Counted from the first letter of the stretch, positions 42,166 to 51,657 are shown. The stretch is DNA of 64,000 nucleotides from RGIG8244 sp045592785 (GCA_045592785.1 JAZNVL010000048.1:3966-67965), one strand, 5' to 3'. Notes: generated by a model not told the origin, from the sequence alone. Numbers and translations are program-made.

Positions 42166-43647
42166 ATGGATAAGAAAAAAGAGGCGATCTATACTTCCGG
42201 ACCCATCGGCACCCGGATGCTGAAAACGGCATTCGGGATGCTGGCAGGCACTCTTGCCATGTCCGGGTATAACATCGTCGATACGTTCTTCGTCGGAAAA
42301 CTGGGCAAGATCCCGCTGGCGGCAATGGGGTTCACATTCCCCGTTGTCATGCTCATCGGTTGTATATTCCACGGACTGGGGACCGGGGTGATGACCACCA
42401 GTGCCCAGGCGCTCGGCGGAAACAAACACAGCAAAGCGGCGAAACTCGTCACGTCCGGCGGGGTGCTGATCGGACTCTTTTCCATTTTTCTTGCGGTCCT
42501 GGGATATTTCACCAGCGGTCCTCTTTTTGAATTGTTCGGTGCCCGCGGTGAAACGCTGAACGAAGTCACCGGGTACATGAATATCTGGTTCTTCGGGTGC
42601 GCGACGGCATCCCTTTCCATGCTGGGCAATAATATTCTGATCGCAGTGGGCGACCCGAAAAACGCGGGCAGACTCATGGTGTTGGGACTCCTTCTCAATG
42701 CCTTGTTCGATCCGCTGTTCATCTTCGGTTGGGGGCCGATCCCGGGCGGCGGCATACGCGGTGCCGCGCTTGCCACCATCCTTTCCCAATGCGTTGCCAC
42801 GGTCACCGCATTCCTGGTGGTCAGCCGGAAACATCACCTGATCACGTTCGAACGGATCCCGTGGAAAGAAGTCCGTGCCGCCTGGGGGTTGATGATCCAT
42901 TATGCCGTGCCCGCATCTCTGGGGATGCTCATGATGCCCCTGGGGTCCTCCATCATCACCTGGATCACAGCCAGGTTCGGTGATGCTGCCGTTGCGGCAA
43001 CAGCGGCATCGGGCAGACTGGAAATGCTGGCGTTTGTGTTCCCCATGGCATTGGGGATGTCTCTCATCTCCATGATCGGGCAGAACTACGGAGCCCGGCT
43101 GTATTCCCGGATCCGCATCTGTTTCAAGTTCGCCATGTGGTATGCCTTCCTCTTTCTGCTGGGGATGGCGGTGATCTATTTCTTCTGCGCCGATTGGCTT
43201 GTGGGTATTTTCGCCCCCAAAGATGACCCGGCGGTCCATGACATCATGGTGGACTGTCTCCGGATCACTGCGTGGGGCTTCGGCATGATCGAGATCCACC
43301 GGTACGCCGGATTCTTTTACATCGGCTGCGGACGTCCTGCGGTCGCGGCATGGCTCAATGCACTGCGTATCCTCGGCCTGATGCTCCCGTTCTCGTTCCT
43401 GGCGTTATACTTCCAGTCACTCACCGGATTGTTCTGGGCGCGTTTCCTGGCGGATGTGCTTGCCGGCGGGACCGGGTTGATCCTGGCGGGCAGAATGGTA
43501 CACCGTCTGCTGCCTGCGGAAGATGGTGCGCCGCCCCCGGCGAAGCATGAAAAAGATTCTCTGTTCAAGCGGGTATTCCGTCGCCGGAATCTGCCTGCGT
43601 TTGCCACCGCCCAGACCAAGATCGATATAGACAGCAGTACACAATAA
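42166..43647 (+). CDS. MATE-family exporter (second copy)
   Basis: A 493-residue membrane protein with about twelve transmembrane segments and the MatE layout (MLAGTLAMSGYNIVDTFFVGKLG in the first helix pair; MALGMSLISMIGQNYGARL at the start of the second half). It would export drugs, toxins or metabolites using an ion gradient. A charged cytoplasmic tail of about 45 residues follows the last helix. It is 10 nt downstream of purB. It differs clearly from the MATE protein at 18594. Confidence 0.92.
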   Translation: MDKKKEAIYTSGPIGTRMLKTAFGMLAGTLAMSGYNIVDTFFVGKLGKIPLAAMGFTFPVVMLIGCIFHGLGTGVMTTSAQALGGNKHSKAAKLVTSGGVLIGLFSIFLAVLGYFTSGPLFELFGARGETLNEVTGYMNIWFFGCATASLSMLGNNILIAVGDPKNAGRLMVLGLLLNALFDPLFIFGWGPIPGGGIRGAALATILSQCVATVTAFLVVSRKHHLITFERIPWKEVRAAWGLMIHYAVPASLGMLMMPLGSSIITWITARFGDAAVAATAASGRLEMLAFVFPMALGMSLISMIGQNYGARLYSRIRICFKFAMWYAFLFLLGMAVIYFFCADWLVGIFAPKDDPAVHDIMVDCLRITAWGFGMIEIHRYAGFFYIGCGRPAVAAWLNALRILGLMLPFSFLALYFQSLTGLFWARFLADVLAGGTGLILAGRMVHRLLPAEDGAPPPAKHEKDSLFKRVFRRRNLPAFATAQTKIDIDSSTQ

Positions 43648-43678
43648 CACCCATTTTAACATAAGAGGAGTGATCCCG

Positions 43679-44137
43679 ATGGAGAAACAGCTTTCTTTTC
43701 ATTTCACCGATGATTTCAGCGAAACATGCCGCATCCATGATGCCCTTTACAATTACAACCTCGAAAAAACAAAGGCGGAACGCGTGGATGCTCATGCCTG
43801 TGAGTATCCGGAGCAGTTCGCTCTTGTCGCACGGGATGAAAACGGAAAAAGTTACGGCGGGATCTCCTTCCATTGGCTGAACGATCCCAGACGCATTTTC
43901 GTCAGTTACGTTTTCTTTGATGATGAGATCCGCGGTTGCGGCGCAGGAAGAAAAATCTTTCAGGAACTCATTGATCATGCCCGGAAGAACGGTGCCGTGC
44001 AGATCGATCTGACCACCAATACGTTCCAGGCTCCCGGTTTTTATCAGAAAATGGGATTCCGGATCACGCACGAAGAAAAACGCCCGGCACCCGCCTGTCC
44101 GGAGAACATCCACTACGAACTGACACTGGAACTGTAA
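43679..44137 (+). CDS. GNAT-family N-acetyltransferase
   Basis: A 152-residue acetyltransferase. The acetyl-CoA loop is in FFDDEIRGCGAGRKIFQELIDHARKNG (about 80-106) and the C-terminal TNTFQAPGFYQKMGF block is typical of GNAT. The start is ATG 43679 after AAGAGGAG; GTG 43670 is rejected because it overlaps the ribosome site. It is 31 nt after the MATE gene and converges with the antiporter gene. Substrate unknown. Confidence 0.9.
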   Translation: MEKQLSFHFTDDFSETCRIHDALYNYNLEKTKAERVDAHACEYPEQFALVARDENGKSYGGISFHWLNDPRRIFVSYVFFDDEIRGCGAGRKIFQELIDHARKNGAVQIDLTTNTFQAPGFYQKMGFRITHEEKRPAPACPENIHYELTLEL

Positions 44138-44142
44138 GTCTG

Positions 44143-45105
44143 TTATTTACTGTGATACAGGATCAGGTACGCGGTATAAGCGCAGTAGATGAGCAGGAAA
44201 AAGATCCCTTCTTTCCGGCTGATCTTCCAACCCGTACGCATGATGGGCAGCAATGCCGCCGCACTGAATAACATGACCGTCATATCCACCGGGTTCAGAG
44301 AAGCATTGGAAAGCGGCGAGATCACCGCAGTGATCCCCAGGATTCCCAGAATATTGAAGATGTTGGAACCGAGTACATTCCCCACGGCAATATCTTTTTC
44401 GCCTTTCGAAGCCGCCACCAGCGACGTCGCCAGTTCGGGGAGAGATGTCCCCACTGCCACCACGGTCAATCCGATCACGGCATCGGAAAGGTGCGCCATT
44501 TTGGAGAAGAATACGGCACTCCACAGAAAGAGTTTTGCCGCACCTACCAGCATACCCAGTCCCACCGCCGTAAACAGCAGAGCCACGGGGATCGACAGGA
44601 GTTTTTCCGGTTTGTTTTCATCGGGTTCCGGGTTTTCCTTTGCTTCCTTTTTGGAGGCATAAATATTCCATCCGGAATAGACCAGAAATCCGGTGAGCAG
44701 GATCACGCCCTGCCATCGGGTCAAGCCCCGCGTGTAGAGGTAGAACCCGGTGAGCAGGATCGTGACACCCAGCATGACCGGGGCATCCAGCCGCAGAAGC
44801 TGACGGCGTACGGTCAACGGGGTGATGCAGGCACATACCCCCAGGATCAGCACGATATTGACAATGTTGGATCCCACGATATTCCCCAGGGAAATATCGG
44901 CATTGCCGTCGATCGCCGCGAATACACTGACCACCAGTTCCGGTGCCGACGTTGCCGCAGCCACCAGAGTCAACCCGATGACCAGTTGCGAGATCCCGGC
45001 TTTCCGCGCGATGGAACTGGCTCCCTTCACCAGCGTTTCCGCCCCGAAATAAAGTCCGGCGAGTCCGGCAAGCCCGTATACGATGTTCAGGAGAATATTT
45101 GTCAT
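44143..45105 (-). CDS. Ca2+/Na+ antiporter, CaCA family (YrbG-like)
   Basis: A 320-residue membrane protein with ten transmembrane helices and the two inverted alpha repeats of the family: GLTLVAAATSAPELVVS...GNIVGSNIVNI near 45-85 and GLTVVAVGTSLPELATS...GNVLGSNIFNI near 205-250. The acidic residues in both repeats that bind Ca2+ are kept. A short charged cytoplasmic loop divides the halves. It is the last gene of the minus-strand run from pyrK, 39 nt after the DUF362 gene, and converges with the GNAT gene. Confidence 0.95.
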   Translation of the reverse strand: MTNILLNIVYGLAGLAGLYFGAETLVKGASSIARKAGISQLVIGLTLVAAATSAPELVVSVFAAIDGNADISLGNIVGSNIVNIVLILGVCACITPLTVRRQLLRLDAPVMLGVTILLTGFYLYTRGLTRWQGVILLTGFLVYSGWNIYASKKEAKENPEPDENKPEKLLSIPVALLFTAVGLGMLVGAAKLFLWSAVFFSKMAHLSDAVIGLTVVAVGTSLPELATSLVAASKGEKDIAVGNVLGSNIFNILGILGITAVISPLSNASLNPVDMTVMLFSAAALLPIMRTGWKISRKEGIFFLLIYCAYTAYLILYHSK

Positions 45106-45144
45106 TGTCTTCCAATCATTTCTGTTGTATCGCAGTGCGATTTC

Positions 45145-46299
45145 TTACTTCTTTTTCCGGAAACAGCTCCGGACGAACCGTTCCCCGGATTGCATCAGTG
45201 CCATGCTCCAGGATTTCTTCGGGATGATGGCACCCTTGGGACAATGTTCCTGGCAGCAGAAACAGCGGATACATTCCTGGGACGAAAAATGGGGTTTGCC
45301 ATCCACCATGGTGATGGCTTTCGGTGGACACATCTCGGCGCATAGTTTGCACCCGATACATTTTTTCGGGTCAAGCAAAGGACGCGCCAGCATGTGATTC
45401 CGCAGGAAATTCCGGCAGAACGGAGGGAATGCCACGCCCCATTGGAGCATGAGACTGGGGGGATCCGGCAGTTTCAGCGCGGTGAGCTCCGGAACATCGG
45501 TCACATTCTCCCATTCCGGCAGGATGCCCCGTTCTTTTGCCCGGCGCAGGAGCAGGAGTTCCGGCACACCCAGCACGGGCGCAACGGAACAGTCAAGCGC
45601 GAGCGAATCGGTGGATCCGGCGACGAAATTCTTCTGTACGGGCGTTCCGCTTCCGGGTCCGTTCCCTTCCATGGAAATGATGCCGTCCAACAGATTGAAC
45701 CGGGGCTGAACGGTGAGATAGATATCGAGGAGCATATCGGCGAACTGATCGAAGTCTCTGCCGACGGAGAGATGCCAGCCGAGTCTTGCGCTGCCGTTGA
45801 CCAGCCCGAAGAGATTTTTCACGCAGAGAGTGAGGATCATCATAGCATGAGTCTTGGCTTTCGCGATATCCACCACGAAATCATAATCCAGATATTCCTG
45901 CGCCAGTTCCAGATTGCGGAACCGGGCATTTTCCGGCGGATTCATCTTTGCGAACCGGGTGAGACTGGCATAATGCACATTCATTTTCTTGAGTTCTTCA
46001 TCCACTCCCATGGCGTGCAGGATGTGGGGGACAGACTGAATGGCAGGATTCTCCAGAATGGCGACCGATGCCGCTCCGGCATCCAGAAACGCCCGCGCGG
46101 ATTCCACCAGAAAACGGGGATTCACACACGCCGGATCGTTCTCTTTGCGCCATGCCAGCAGATTGGGCTTGAGCATGATGCGTTTGCCGTGGAGCGGTCC
46201 GCGCAGAGCCAGCTGGGGCGCAAGTACGTCCTGAATGGCTTTTGCCACTTTTTCCTGTGAATAGTCATCGGCGGAAGCGTAAGCAACGGGATGTTTCAT
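45145..46299 (-). CDS. DUF362 domain protein with 2x[4Fe-4S] ferredoxin
   Basis: A 384-residue cytoplasmic protein. Residues about 30-280 are a DUF362 domain (VDIAKAKTHAMMILTLCVKNLFG; MEGNGPGSGTP). The C-terminus has two ferredoxin motifs, CIGCKLCAEMC and CIRCFCCQEHC; the latter has an unusual extra Cys pair. Such proteins are thought to be electron carriers or iron-sulfur proteins of anaerobes. It follows the 5'-nucleotidase by 12 nt in the pyrK-pyrD run. No specific reaction is established. Confidence 0.92.
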   Translation of the reverse strand: MKHPVAYASADDYSQEKVAKAIQDVLAPQLALRGPLHGKRIMLKPNLLAWRKENDPACVNPRFLVESARAFLDAGAASVAILENPAIQSVPHILHAMGVDEELKKMNVHYASLTRFAKMNPPENARFRNLELAQEYLDYDFVVDIAKAKTHAMMILTLCVKNLFGLVNGSARLGWHLSVGRDFDQFADMLLDIYLTVQPRFNLLDGIISMEGNGPGSGTPVQKNFVAGSTDSLALDCSVAPVLGVPELLLLRRAKERGILPEWENVTDVPELTALKLPDPPSLMLQWGVAFPPFCRNFLRNHMLARPLLDPKKCIGCKLCAEMCPPKAITMVDGKPHFSSQECIRCFCCQEHCPKGAIIPKKSWSMALMQSGERFVRSCFRKKK

Positions 46300-46311
46300 C
46301 GTGTCATGACC

Positions 46312-47238
46312 TCAACTGTTCAGCACGCCGAAGGGAACGTGTACCGAGGGGGTGAATGCGGACGACGATTCCAGATGGGGATGCCGCTGGTCGTCAAAGA
46401 AAATATGGGGCTTGAGGATCGACAACACTCTGCCTTTATCCATTCCGCCCAGAAGAAATGTCTGGTCGATCACAATATTCCAACTGCGCAACGTGGCAAC
46501 GATCCGGGCATCCGCCGGCGCACTCCGGGCAGTGACAATGGACGTGGTCAGGAACCGTTTGTATCCGGGATCGGCTTCGATGCGGGCGTCTTCCAGTTCC
46601 CGGATCCGGGCGAGTTTTGCCAGAAGAGCGGCAAGGGGACCTGCGGGCAGGGGCAGAGAGGATTTGCTCTGTTCCGTTTCGTAAAACTTTTCGATCCCGC
46701 CCACACGATAGACCAGTTCCGCACTGTCATCGGCGAGAACACCGTCAAAGTCGAAAGCGATCCGGAGCTGATTGTCATCGTCGTCATCTTCCGCGGCACT
46801 GTCCAAAACTTCTCCGGCGGCGTACCCTTCGGCACTGGCGGACTTCACGTCTTCGCCATTGGCAGAGAGAAAGAGCGACACGTTATACGCCGGGATGTAA
46901 TGGAAGGGCGACATCCCCGTGGTGAACGCGGCACGGCTGATATCCAGTCCGTAATGCCGGATGGAGTTGAATACCCGCGCGCCGGTATCCGGGTCGTTAT
47001 GACTGAGCAGAACGACTTCCACCGGTTTGGCTTCGGGGAAAAGTGCATTGAGTTTGAGAAAACGGCGGATGAAGGGGAATGCGATCCCCTTGCGCAGAAT
47101 ATCCTTCTGGTGTTCGCGCTGATACGTCCGGTATGCGGCGATGCCTTCTTTCCGGAAAATAGCATCGGCTTCATCCAGTTGGAATAACGCACTGGAAGCG
47201 ACACCGATCACCAGTTTTTCTTCGATGGGAAAACTCAT
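46312..47238 (-). CDS. cN-I type 5'-nucleotidase
   Basis: A 308-residue protein of the cytosolic 5'-nucleotidase I family. It has LVIGVASSALFQLDEAD at the N-terminus, FDFDGVLADDSAE at about 160 as the HAD-like nucleophile motif, and FLLGGMDKGRVLSILKPHIFFDDQ near the C-terminus. Family members dephosphorylate nucleoside 5'-monophosphates. ATG 47238 follows AAAAGGAGC; the longer frame to 47322 overlaps pyrD without a ribosome site. It is 19 nt downstream of pyrD, so linkage to pyrimidine metabolism is plausible. An internal Asp-rich run (EDDDDDN, about 150) is a local oddity. Confidence 0.88.
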   Translation of the reverse strand: MSFPIEEKLVIGVASSALFQLDEADAIFRKEGIAAYRTYQREHQKDILRKGIAFPFIRRFLKLNALFPEAKPVEVVLLSHNDPDTGARVFNSIRHYGLDISRAAFTTGMSPFHYIPAYNVSLFLSANGEDVKSASAEGYAAGEVLDSAAEDDDDDNQLRIAFDFDGVLADDSAELVYRVGGIEKFYETEQSKSSLPLPAGPLAALLAKLARIRELEDARIEADPGYKRFLTTSIVTARSAPADARIVATLRSWNIVIDQTFLLGGMDKGRVLSILKPHIFFDDQRHPHLESSSAFTPSVHVPFGVLNS

Positions 47239-47257
47239 TGCACAGCTCCTTTTATTG

Positions 47258-48178
47258 TCAGATAAGCACCTGTCCGATGATCTCGGAAACGCTCTTGATA
47301 TTATGCTGATCCAGCCATTCATTCAGCTCATTCAATACCCGGATGGGGGCAGCCGGATCCGCAAAGGTGGCAGTGCCCACCGCAATGGCGGAAGCTCCCG
47401 CAAGCAGAAATTCCACCGCATCGGCACCGGACATGATCCCGCCCATCCCGATCACCGGGATCCTTACCGCTTTCGCGGCTTCATACACCATTTTGATGGC
47501 AACAGGCTTCACCGCAGGACCGCTGAGTCCGCCGGTGATATTGGCGATCTTCGGACGGCGTGTTTCGATATCGATCGCCATTGCCGGGATGGTGTTGATG
47601 AGACTGATCATATCGGACCCGGCATCTTCCGCACCGCGGGCAAAGTCCGCAATACAGGAAACGTTGGGGCTGAGTTTGGTGATGAGCGGGAGAGACGTCT
47701 TTTCCCGTACCGCACGGACCACACTCTGCATGGATGCCACATTGGTCCCGAAAGAAAGTCCGCCTTCTTTCACGTTGGGACAGGAAACGTTGATTTCCAG
47801 TGCGGCGATCCCTTCCTTTTCGGCTTCCAGCCGTTCCGCGACCAGTGCGTAATCTTCCGGCTTCCTGCCCCAGATGTTCACAATGACCGTGGCTCCGGTC
47901 GTCCGCAGGAACGGCATATAATGGGACCCGTTGAGGAACTTGTCGATCCCCGGTCCCTGCAGTCCGATGGCGTTGATCATACCGGCAGTGACTTCTGCGG
48001 TACGGGGCATGGGATTCCCGTGAGATTGCCAGGGCGCGATCCCTTTGACCACCACGGCACCCAATTCGGAAATCGGGTAAAATTTATGATATTCTTCCCC
48101 GTATCCATAGGTCCCGGATGCGGTCATGACGGGGTTTTTCAGTTTGAGGGAACCCAGTTGAACAGTCAGATCACTCAT
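47258..48178 (-). CDS. pyrD: Dihydroorotate dehydrogenase (class 1B, catalytic subunit)
   Basis: A 306-residue FMN enzyme that oxidises dihydroorotate to orotate. The class 1 blocks are NPVMTASGTYGYG, INVSCPNVKEGG, TKLSPNV, NTIPAMAID, and GVGG-type phosphate binding as PVIGMGGIMSG. The partner PyrK gene directly upstream makes it class 1B, with NAD+ as final acceptor. ATG 48178 follows GGGAGGTATATT and overlaps pyrK by 8 nt; the longer frame to 48274 lies inside pyrK. Confidence 0.96.
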   Translation of the reverse strand: MSDLTVQLGSLKLKNPVMTASGTYGYGEEYHKFYPISELGAVVVKGIAPWQSHGNPMPRTAEVTAGMINAIGLQGPGIDKFLNGSHYMPFLRTTGATVIVNIWGRKPEDYALVAERLEAEKEGIAALEINVSCPNVKEGGLSFGTNVASMQSVVRAVREKTSLPLITKLSPNVSCIADFARGAEDAGSDMISLINTIPAMAIDIETRRPKIANITGGLSGPAVKPVAIKMVYEAAKAVRIPVIGMGGIMSGADAVEFLLAGASAIAVGTATFADPAAPIRVLNELNEWLDQHNIKSVSEIIGQVLI

Positions 48179-48953
48179 AATATACCTCCCCGGCAAAGAA
48201 CACAGGCCCTTCGGAACAGGTCCGTGCGTACCGGAATCCATCCGGCGAACCGGCATCATTGACTTTGATGACACAGGCGAAACATGCGCCCACGCCGCAA
48301 CACATATTCTGATCCAGACTCAATTGCGTTTCCACATCGGTGGAGAGCATCTGTCTGCCCACGGCATACAGCATGGGCTTCGGACCGCAGGCGTAGATCA
48401 CCGGATTCCCGGCATCGGCAAGCGCCTGGGGAATGAGTTCCGTCACGAATCCTTTGACACCACAGGAGCCGTCATTGGTGGCGACCCGGACATCGAAGCC
48501 CAGTGCGGCGTATTCCTCCCGCAGGATCAGATCCTGTTCGGTACGCGCCCCCATGAGTACGATCCCCTTCTTTGCGGCGCGTTCCGCAAGAAACAACGTG
48601 GAGGCAGAACCATAACCGCCGGTGATCAGCAGCGGCACTGCATCCTGACGGAGCGTATACCCTTTGCCCAGGGGGCCGAGAACCTGCATTTCGGTCCCGG
48701 CGGCGATTCGTGCCAGTTCTCCGGTGCCCTGTCCCACGACCTTGAACACCACGGTAACGGTCCCCGCGCTGACATCCACCGAACAGATACTGAACGGACG
48801 GCGCAGGATGCGGTCTCTCAATGTGGGTATCTGCACATGCACGAATTGTCCCGGAGCGGATTCTGCGGCAATGTCAGGCGCCCGGAACACGATCCGCCGA
48901 TATCCGGCGGTAAGTTCTTCGTTTGCAAGAACGATCGATCTCTGGTCAATCAT
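48171..48953 (-). CDS. pyrK: Dihydroorotate dehydrogenase electron transfer subunit
   Basis: A 260-residue FAD/[2Fe-2S] protein that passes electrons from PyrD to NAD+. RPFSICSVD (about 50) binds FAD and GGYGSASTLFLAE (about 110) binds NAD. The C-terminal cluster motif is CCGVGACFAC (about 218) plus a later Cys in ARTCSEGP. ATG 48953 follows ACGGAG and lies 33 nt downstream of a clear promoter; the frame extension to 48980 lacks a ribosome site. First gene of the pyrK-pyrD-nucleotidase-DUF362-CaCA run. Confidence 0.95.
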   Translation of the reverse strand: MIDQRSIVLANEELTAGYRRIVFRAPDIAAESAPGQFVHVQIPTLRDRILRRPFSICSVDVSAGTVTVVFKVVGQGTGELARIAAGTEMQVLGPLGKGYTLRQDAVPLLITGGYGSASTLFLAERAAKKGIVLMGARTEQDLILREEYAALGFDVRVATNDGSCGVKGFVTELIPQALADAGNPVIYACGPKPMLYAVGRQMLSTDVETQLSLDQNMCCGVGACFACVIKVNDAGSPDGFRYARTCSEGPVFFAGEVYYE

Positions 48954-48985
48954 AAAAAATCTCCGTATGAAAAATAACACGGAGT

Positions 48986-49014
48986 ATTATACACCCGGAA
49001 CCGGAGAAATGCAA
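48986..49014 (-). promoter_or_regulatory. Promoter of the pyrK operon
   Basis: On the minus strand TTGCAT (49014-49009), 17 nt, TATAAT (48991-48986). Confidence 0.8.
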
Positions 49015-49023
49015 AGAAAAAGA

Positions 49024-49050
49024 CAAAAAAAACCGCCATTTTCATGGCGG
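49024..49050 (-). terminator. Rho-independent terminator after the DUF4432 gene
   Basis: CCGCCAT (49033-49039) and ATGGCGG (49044-49050) form a 7-bp stem with a 4-nt loop. On the minus strand it is followed by a run of T (complement of 49025-49032). Confidence 0.9.
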
Positions 49051-49062
49051 CTTTCTGTAGTC

Positions 49063-50031
49063 TTATACGGATTCAAACCGGATCTTGAACCGGTAGCGGA
49101 TACTTTCGCCCGGTGCAAGCATCTTTCCGAACCCGTTTTCTGAATCATAAACGCATCCGTTCAACGATCCGTTGGTGGGTTCCAGTCCCAGAACATAACA
49201 GTTCTTCGAAGGCTTTTTCCATTCCACGATCCGGGGGAGGGTGGCGGTATCGTAGGAAATGGTCAGAGCAGTCCCGATCTCATCGTTTACGATCCGCATA
49301 TCCGCCCATCCGTTTTCATCGGCGGGGAGGGTATGACGGTAACAGTATTCGCCGAAATCCTCCAGGGGAGCGGGGAACTGATCCCATTCAACCAGAGCGG
49401 CTTTTGCGGCATCATCTCTGGGGTCGACATCGTGTTCCGGCAGTTCAAACTTCAAAGCGGGGGAGACGAGGGGATATCCCAGATTGCAATGATAGAGGAT
49501 CTCCGTGAATTCCGGTTTTTCGCCGTGATTGGTGACGGTATCTTCCACCATGATCTCATTGCAGCCGTAAGCCGTGGAGATCACGCGGAACAATTCCAGA
49601 TTGCATCCGCCGATACAGGCTTCCTTCAACCGTCCGCTGATCCGGATGTCACCGTCATCGGTCACAATGGAAAGCTGTTCGGCACTTTGTGCGGAGATCT
49701 GCCCATGGAGACCTTGTGTTCCACTGGGAGAACCGACATTGCGCAAACCGCAGGTGGTCATAAGCCCGCCCGCCCAGTCATTGAGCCAGTCGCCGGTGAG
49801 CCCCCGGTATCCGCCGGGCGTCCGGAACGCCATGGGGATGCCCCGGAAGGAGCAATCCACCAGGTTCATGCCGCGATCGGGCGTGATGGTGAACTGGAGT
49901 CCGGAACCGTTGAATACGGAAATGATCCGTTGTCCGCGGGCGGTACCTTCCCCGATCTCATCCAGTCTTGCATAACAAACCTGATCGGTATTCGCCAGAT
50001 AGGGCAGAACATTTTGAAGTTTGTTCGCCAT
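49063..50031 (-). CDS. DUF4432 (aldose 1-epimerase-like) protein
   Basis: A 322-residue protein with the galactose-mutarotase-like beta-sandwich: FTITPDRGMNLVDCSFRGIPMAF, GGLMTTCGLRNVG, LHGQISAQSAE, and ILYHCNLGYPL carrying the conserved His and Glu positions. It would interconvert sugar anomers. It lies 9 nt downstream of the SDR gene and ends in a strong terminator, closing a three-gene catabolic operon. ATG 50031 follows GAGGTGAGGAT. Confidence 0.9.
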   Translation of the reverse strand: MANKLQNVLPYLANTDQVCYARLDEIGEGTARGQRIISVFNGSGLQFTITPDRGMNLVDCSFRGIPMAFRTPGGYRGLTGDWLNDWAGGLMTTCGLRNVGSPSGTQGLHGQISAQSAEQLSIVTDDGDIRISGRLKEACIGGCNLELFRVISTAYGCNEIMVEDTVTNHGEKPEFTEILYHCNLGYPLVSPALKFELPEHDVDPRDDAAKAALVEWDQFPAPLEDFGEYCYRHTLPADENGWADMRIVNDEIGTALTISYDTATLPRIVEWKKPSKNCYVLGLEPTNGSLNGCVYDSENGFGKMLAPGESIRYRFKIRFESV

Positions 50032-50040
50032 ATCCTCACC

Positions 50041-50778
50041 TCACATATCGCAGAAACGGGGACCGAGAATACGGCCGCCGTCCACAGTCAGGTCGGCGCC
50101 CGTGATAAAACTGGCGGTATCTTCTGCCAGGAAGACAATGGCGCGTGCGATCTCATCGCCGAAACCGGGACGTTCCACCCAGGTGAGCTTGCAGGGATTG
50201 CCGTCCCAGGAGTCCATGATAAGTCCGGGGGAAACGCAGTTGAACGTGACATTGCGTTTTCCGTATTCCATAGCGAGAGTCTTGGTCATCATGATGAGCC
50301 CGCCTTTGGATGCGGCATAGTCGCAGAACTTGGGCAGACCGACTTCCCCAGCGATGGAGGTCAGGTTGATGATGCGTCCGTACTTCTGTTCCAGCATACC
50401 GGAGAGGAACGCCTTGGTCACGCGGAACACGCCGTGAAGGTTCAGGTTGATGGTATCGATCCACTGTTCTTCCGTCATATCGTCGAAGATCGTGCATTTC
50501 CATCTTCCGGCGTTATTGACGAGGATATCGACTTTTTCGAAATCGGCGTAGATTTTTGCGGCGGCAACGTTCACGCTTTCCGTGCTGCATACATCCATGA
50601 CGTATCCTTTGCAGTTATAACCTTTTTCGCGGAGTTCCGCCGCTACTTTTTCCACGCCTTCCGCGCTGATGTCGCAAAGTGCGACGGCTACGCCTTCTTC
50701 GCAGAACATGCGTGCGGTTTCTCTTCCGATGCGTCCGGCACCGCCGGTCACAACTGCCACTCTGTTTTCAAACTTCAT
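50041..50778 (-). CDS. SDR-family sugar/alcohol oxidoreductase
   Basis: A 245-residue classical short-chain dehydrogenase. The TGGAGRIG cofactor motif is at about 11-18, NNAGRW at about 89, and the catalytic Ser-Tyr-Lys set is in NLTSIAGEVGLPKFCDYAASKGG (Tyr and Lys about 154-158). Its neighbours, a sugar-phosphate isomerase-like protein and a DUF4432 epimerase, suggest it oxidises a free sugar or sugar acid. The exact substrate cannot be assigned. It is 26 nt after the isomerase gene. Confidence 0.93.
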   Translation of the reverse strand: MKFENRVAVVTGGAGRIGRETARMFCEEGVAVALCDISAEGVEKVAAELREKGYNCKGYVMDVCSTESVNVAAAKIYADFEKVDILVNNAGRWKCTIFDDMTEEQWIDTINLNLHGVFRVTKAFLSGMLEQKYGRIINLTSIAGEVGLPKFCDYAASKGGLIMMTKTLAMEYGKRNVTFNCVSPGLIMDSWDGNPCKLTWVERPGFGDEIARAIVFLAEDTASFITGADLTVDGGRILGPRFCDM

Positions 50779-50804
50779 CTTTCACCTCTGTTTATGTTAT
50801 GGTG

Positions 50805-51596
50805 TTACTTGTTCAAATAAGCAAATGCGCGCCGGAGTGCTTCATCCGGCTGCCAGTATTTTCCTTCGTATTCGATATTGACCGTCCCGGTATAACCACC
50901 CTCCCGCAGGATCCGCAATGTTTCCCGGCTGTCCACCAGTCCTTCCCCGATCAGCGCCGGATCATAACTTTCTCCGGGGCGCAATCCGTTGCTGCGGCCC
51001 TTGTCACCTTCGGCAAGCACCCAGTCTTTCAGATGGACATGTACCACATCGGGGAGGAGCCTGCGCAGAGCGGCGTGAGGATCTTCGCCGACGAAGGTAT
51101 TTCCGTTATCGAAAGTGAGTTTCAGCCGCGGGATCGCCGCTTTGAATGTGAAATAATCATCCGCCGTGATCAGGGGACTCTTGCTTCCGTGATAATTTTC
51201 CACGGAAAGGATCAGTTCCGGATCGTCACAGACTTCCACGCAGGCGAACATGGCATCCAGCCAACGCAGTTGGGATTCGGCGCGTGTTGCGGCATCTCCG
51301 GGGGGTGCGGTGGGCAGCATGACCATGGGCGCACCCAGAATATGTGCGGTCTCGTATCCCTCCCGGACATGATCCAGTGCGCCCGGTCTCCGGTTTACGA
51401 CTTCCTGCACGAAAAAGGTATAACAGCATACTTTCAGCCCGGCATCGTCACAGATCTGACGGAGTTTCTGCGGTGTATAACCGTAAGTGCCGACCCAGTC
51501 GATCTCTTTCAATCCTGCGCGGACAGCGCACGCAACGATCTCTTCCGGGGATGCACCGAGAAGTGACCCCATATAACTCATCATGGAAAAACGCAT
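50805..51596 (-). CDS. TIM-barrel sugar phosphate isomerase/epimerase
   Basis: A 263-residue AP_endonuc_2/xylose-isomerase-like TIM barrel. Metal ligands are expected at the ends of strands: LSVENYHG, LKLTFDNGNTF, VVHVHLKDW and GTVNIEYEG. ATG 51596 follows AAGGAG 7 nt upstream; the longer frame from 51617 starts before the ribosome site. First gene of the operon with the SDR and DUF4432 genes, behind a clear promoter. Substrate unknown. Confidence 0.9.
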   Translation of the reverse strand: MRFSMMSYMGSLLGASPEEIVACAVRAGLKEIDWVGTYGYTPQKLRQICDDAGLKVCCYTFFVQEVVNRRPGALDHVREGYETAHILGAPMVMLPTAPPGDAATRAESQLRWLDAMFACVEVCDDPELILSVENYHGSKSPLITADDYFTFKAAIPRLKLTFDNGNTFVGEDPHAALRRLLPDVVHVHLKDWVLAEGDKGRSNGLRPGESYDPALIGEGLVDSRETLRILREGGYTGTVNIEYEGKYWQPDEALRRAFAYLNK

Positions 51597-51629
51597 TCTG
51601 TGAACTCCTTGTTTCATTGTATTGTGGGA

Positions 51630-51657
51630 ACTATACTGCTTTTTTCACTAATTGCAA
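51630..51657 (-). promoter_or_regulatory. Promoter of the isomerase-SDR-DUF4432 operon
   Basis: On the minus strand TTGCAA (51657-51652), 16 nt, TATAGT (51635-51630). Confidence 0.65.
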
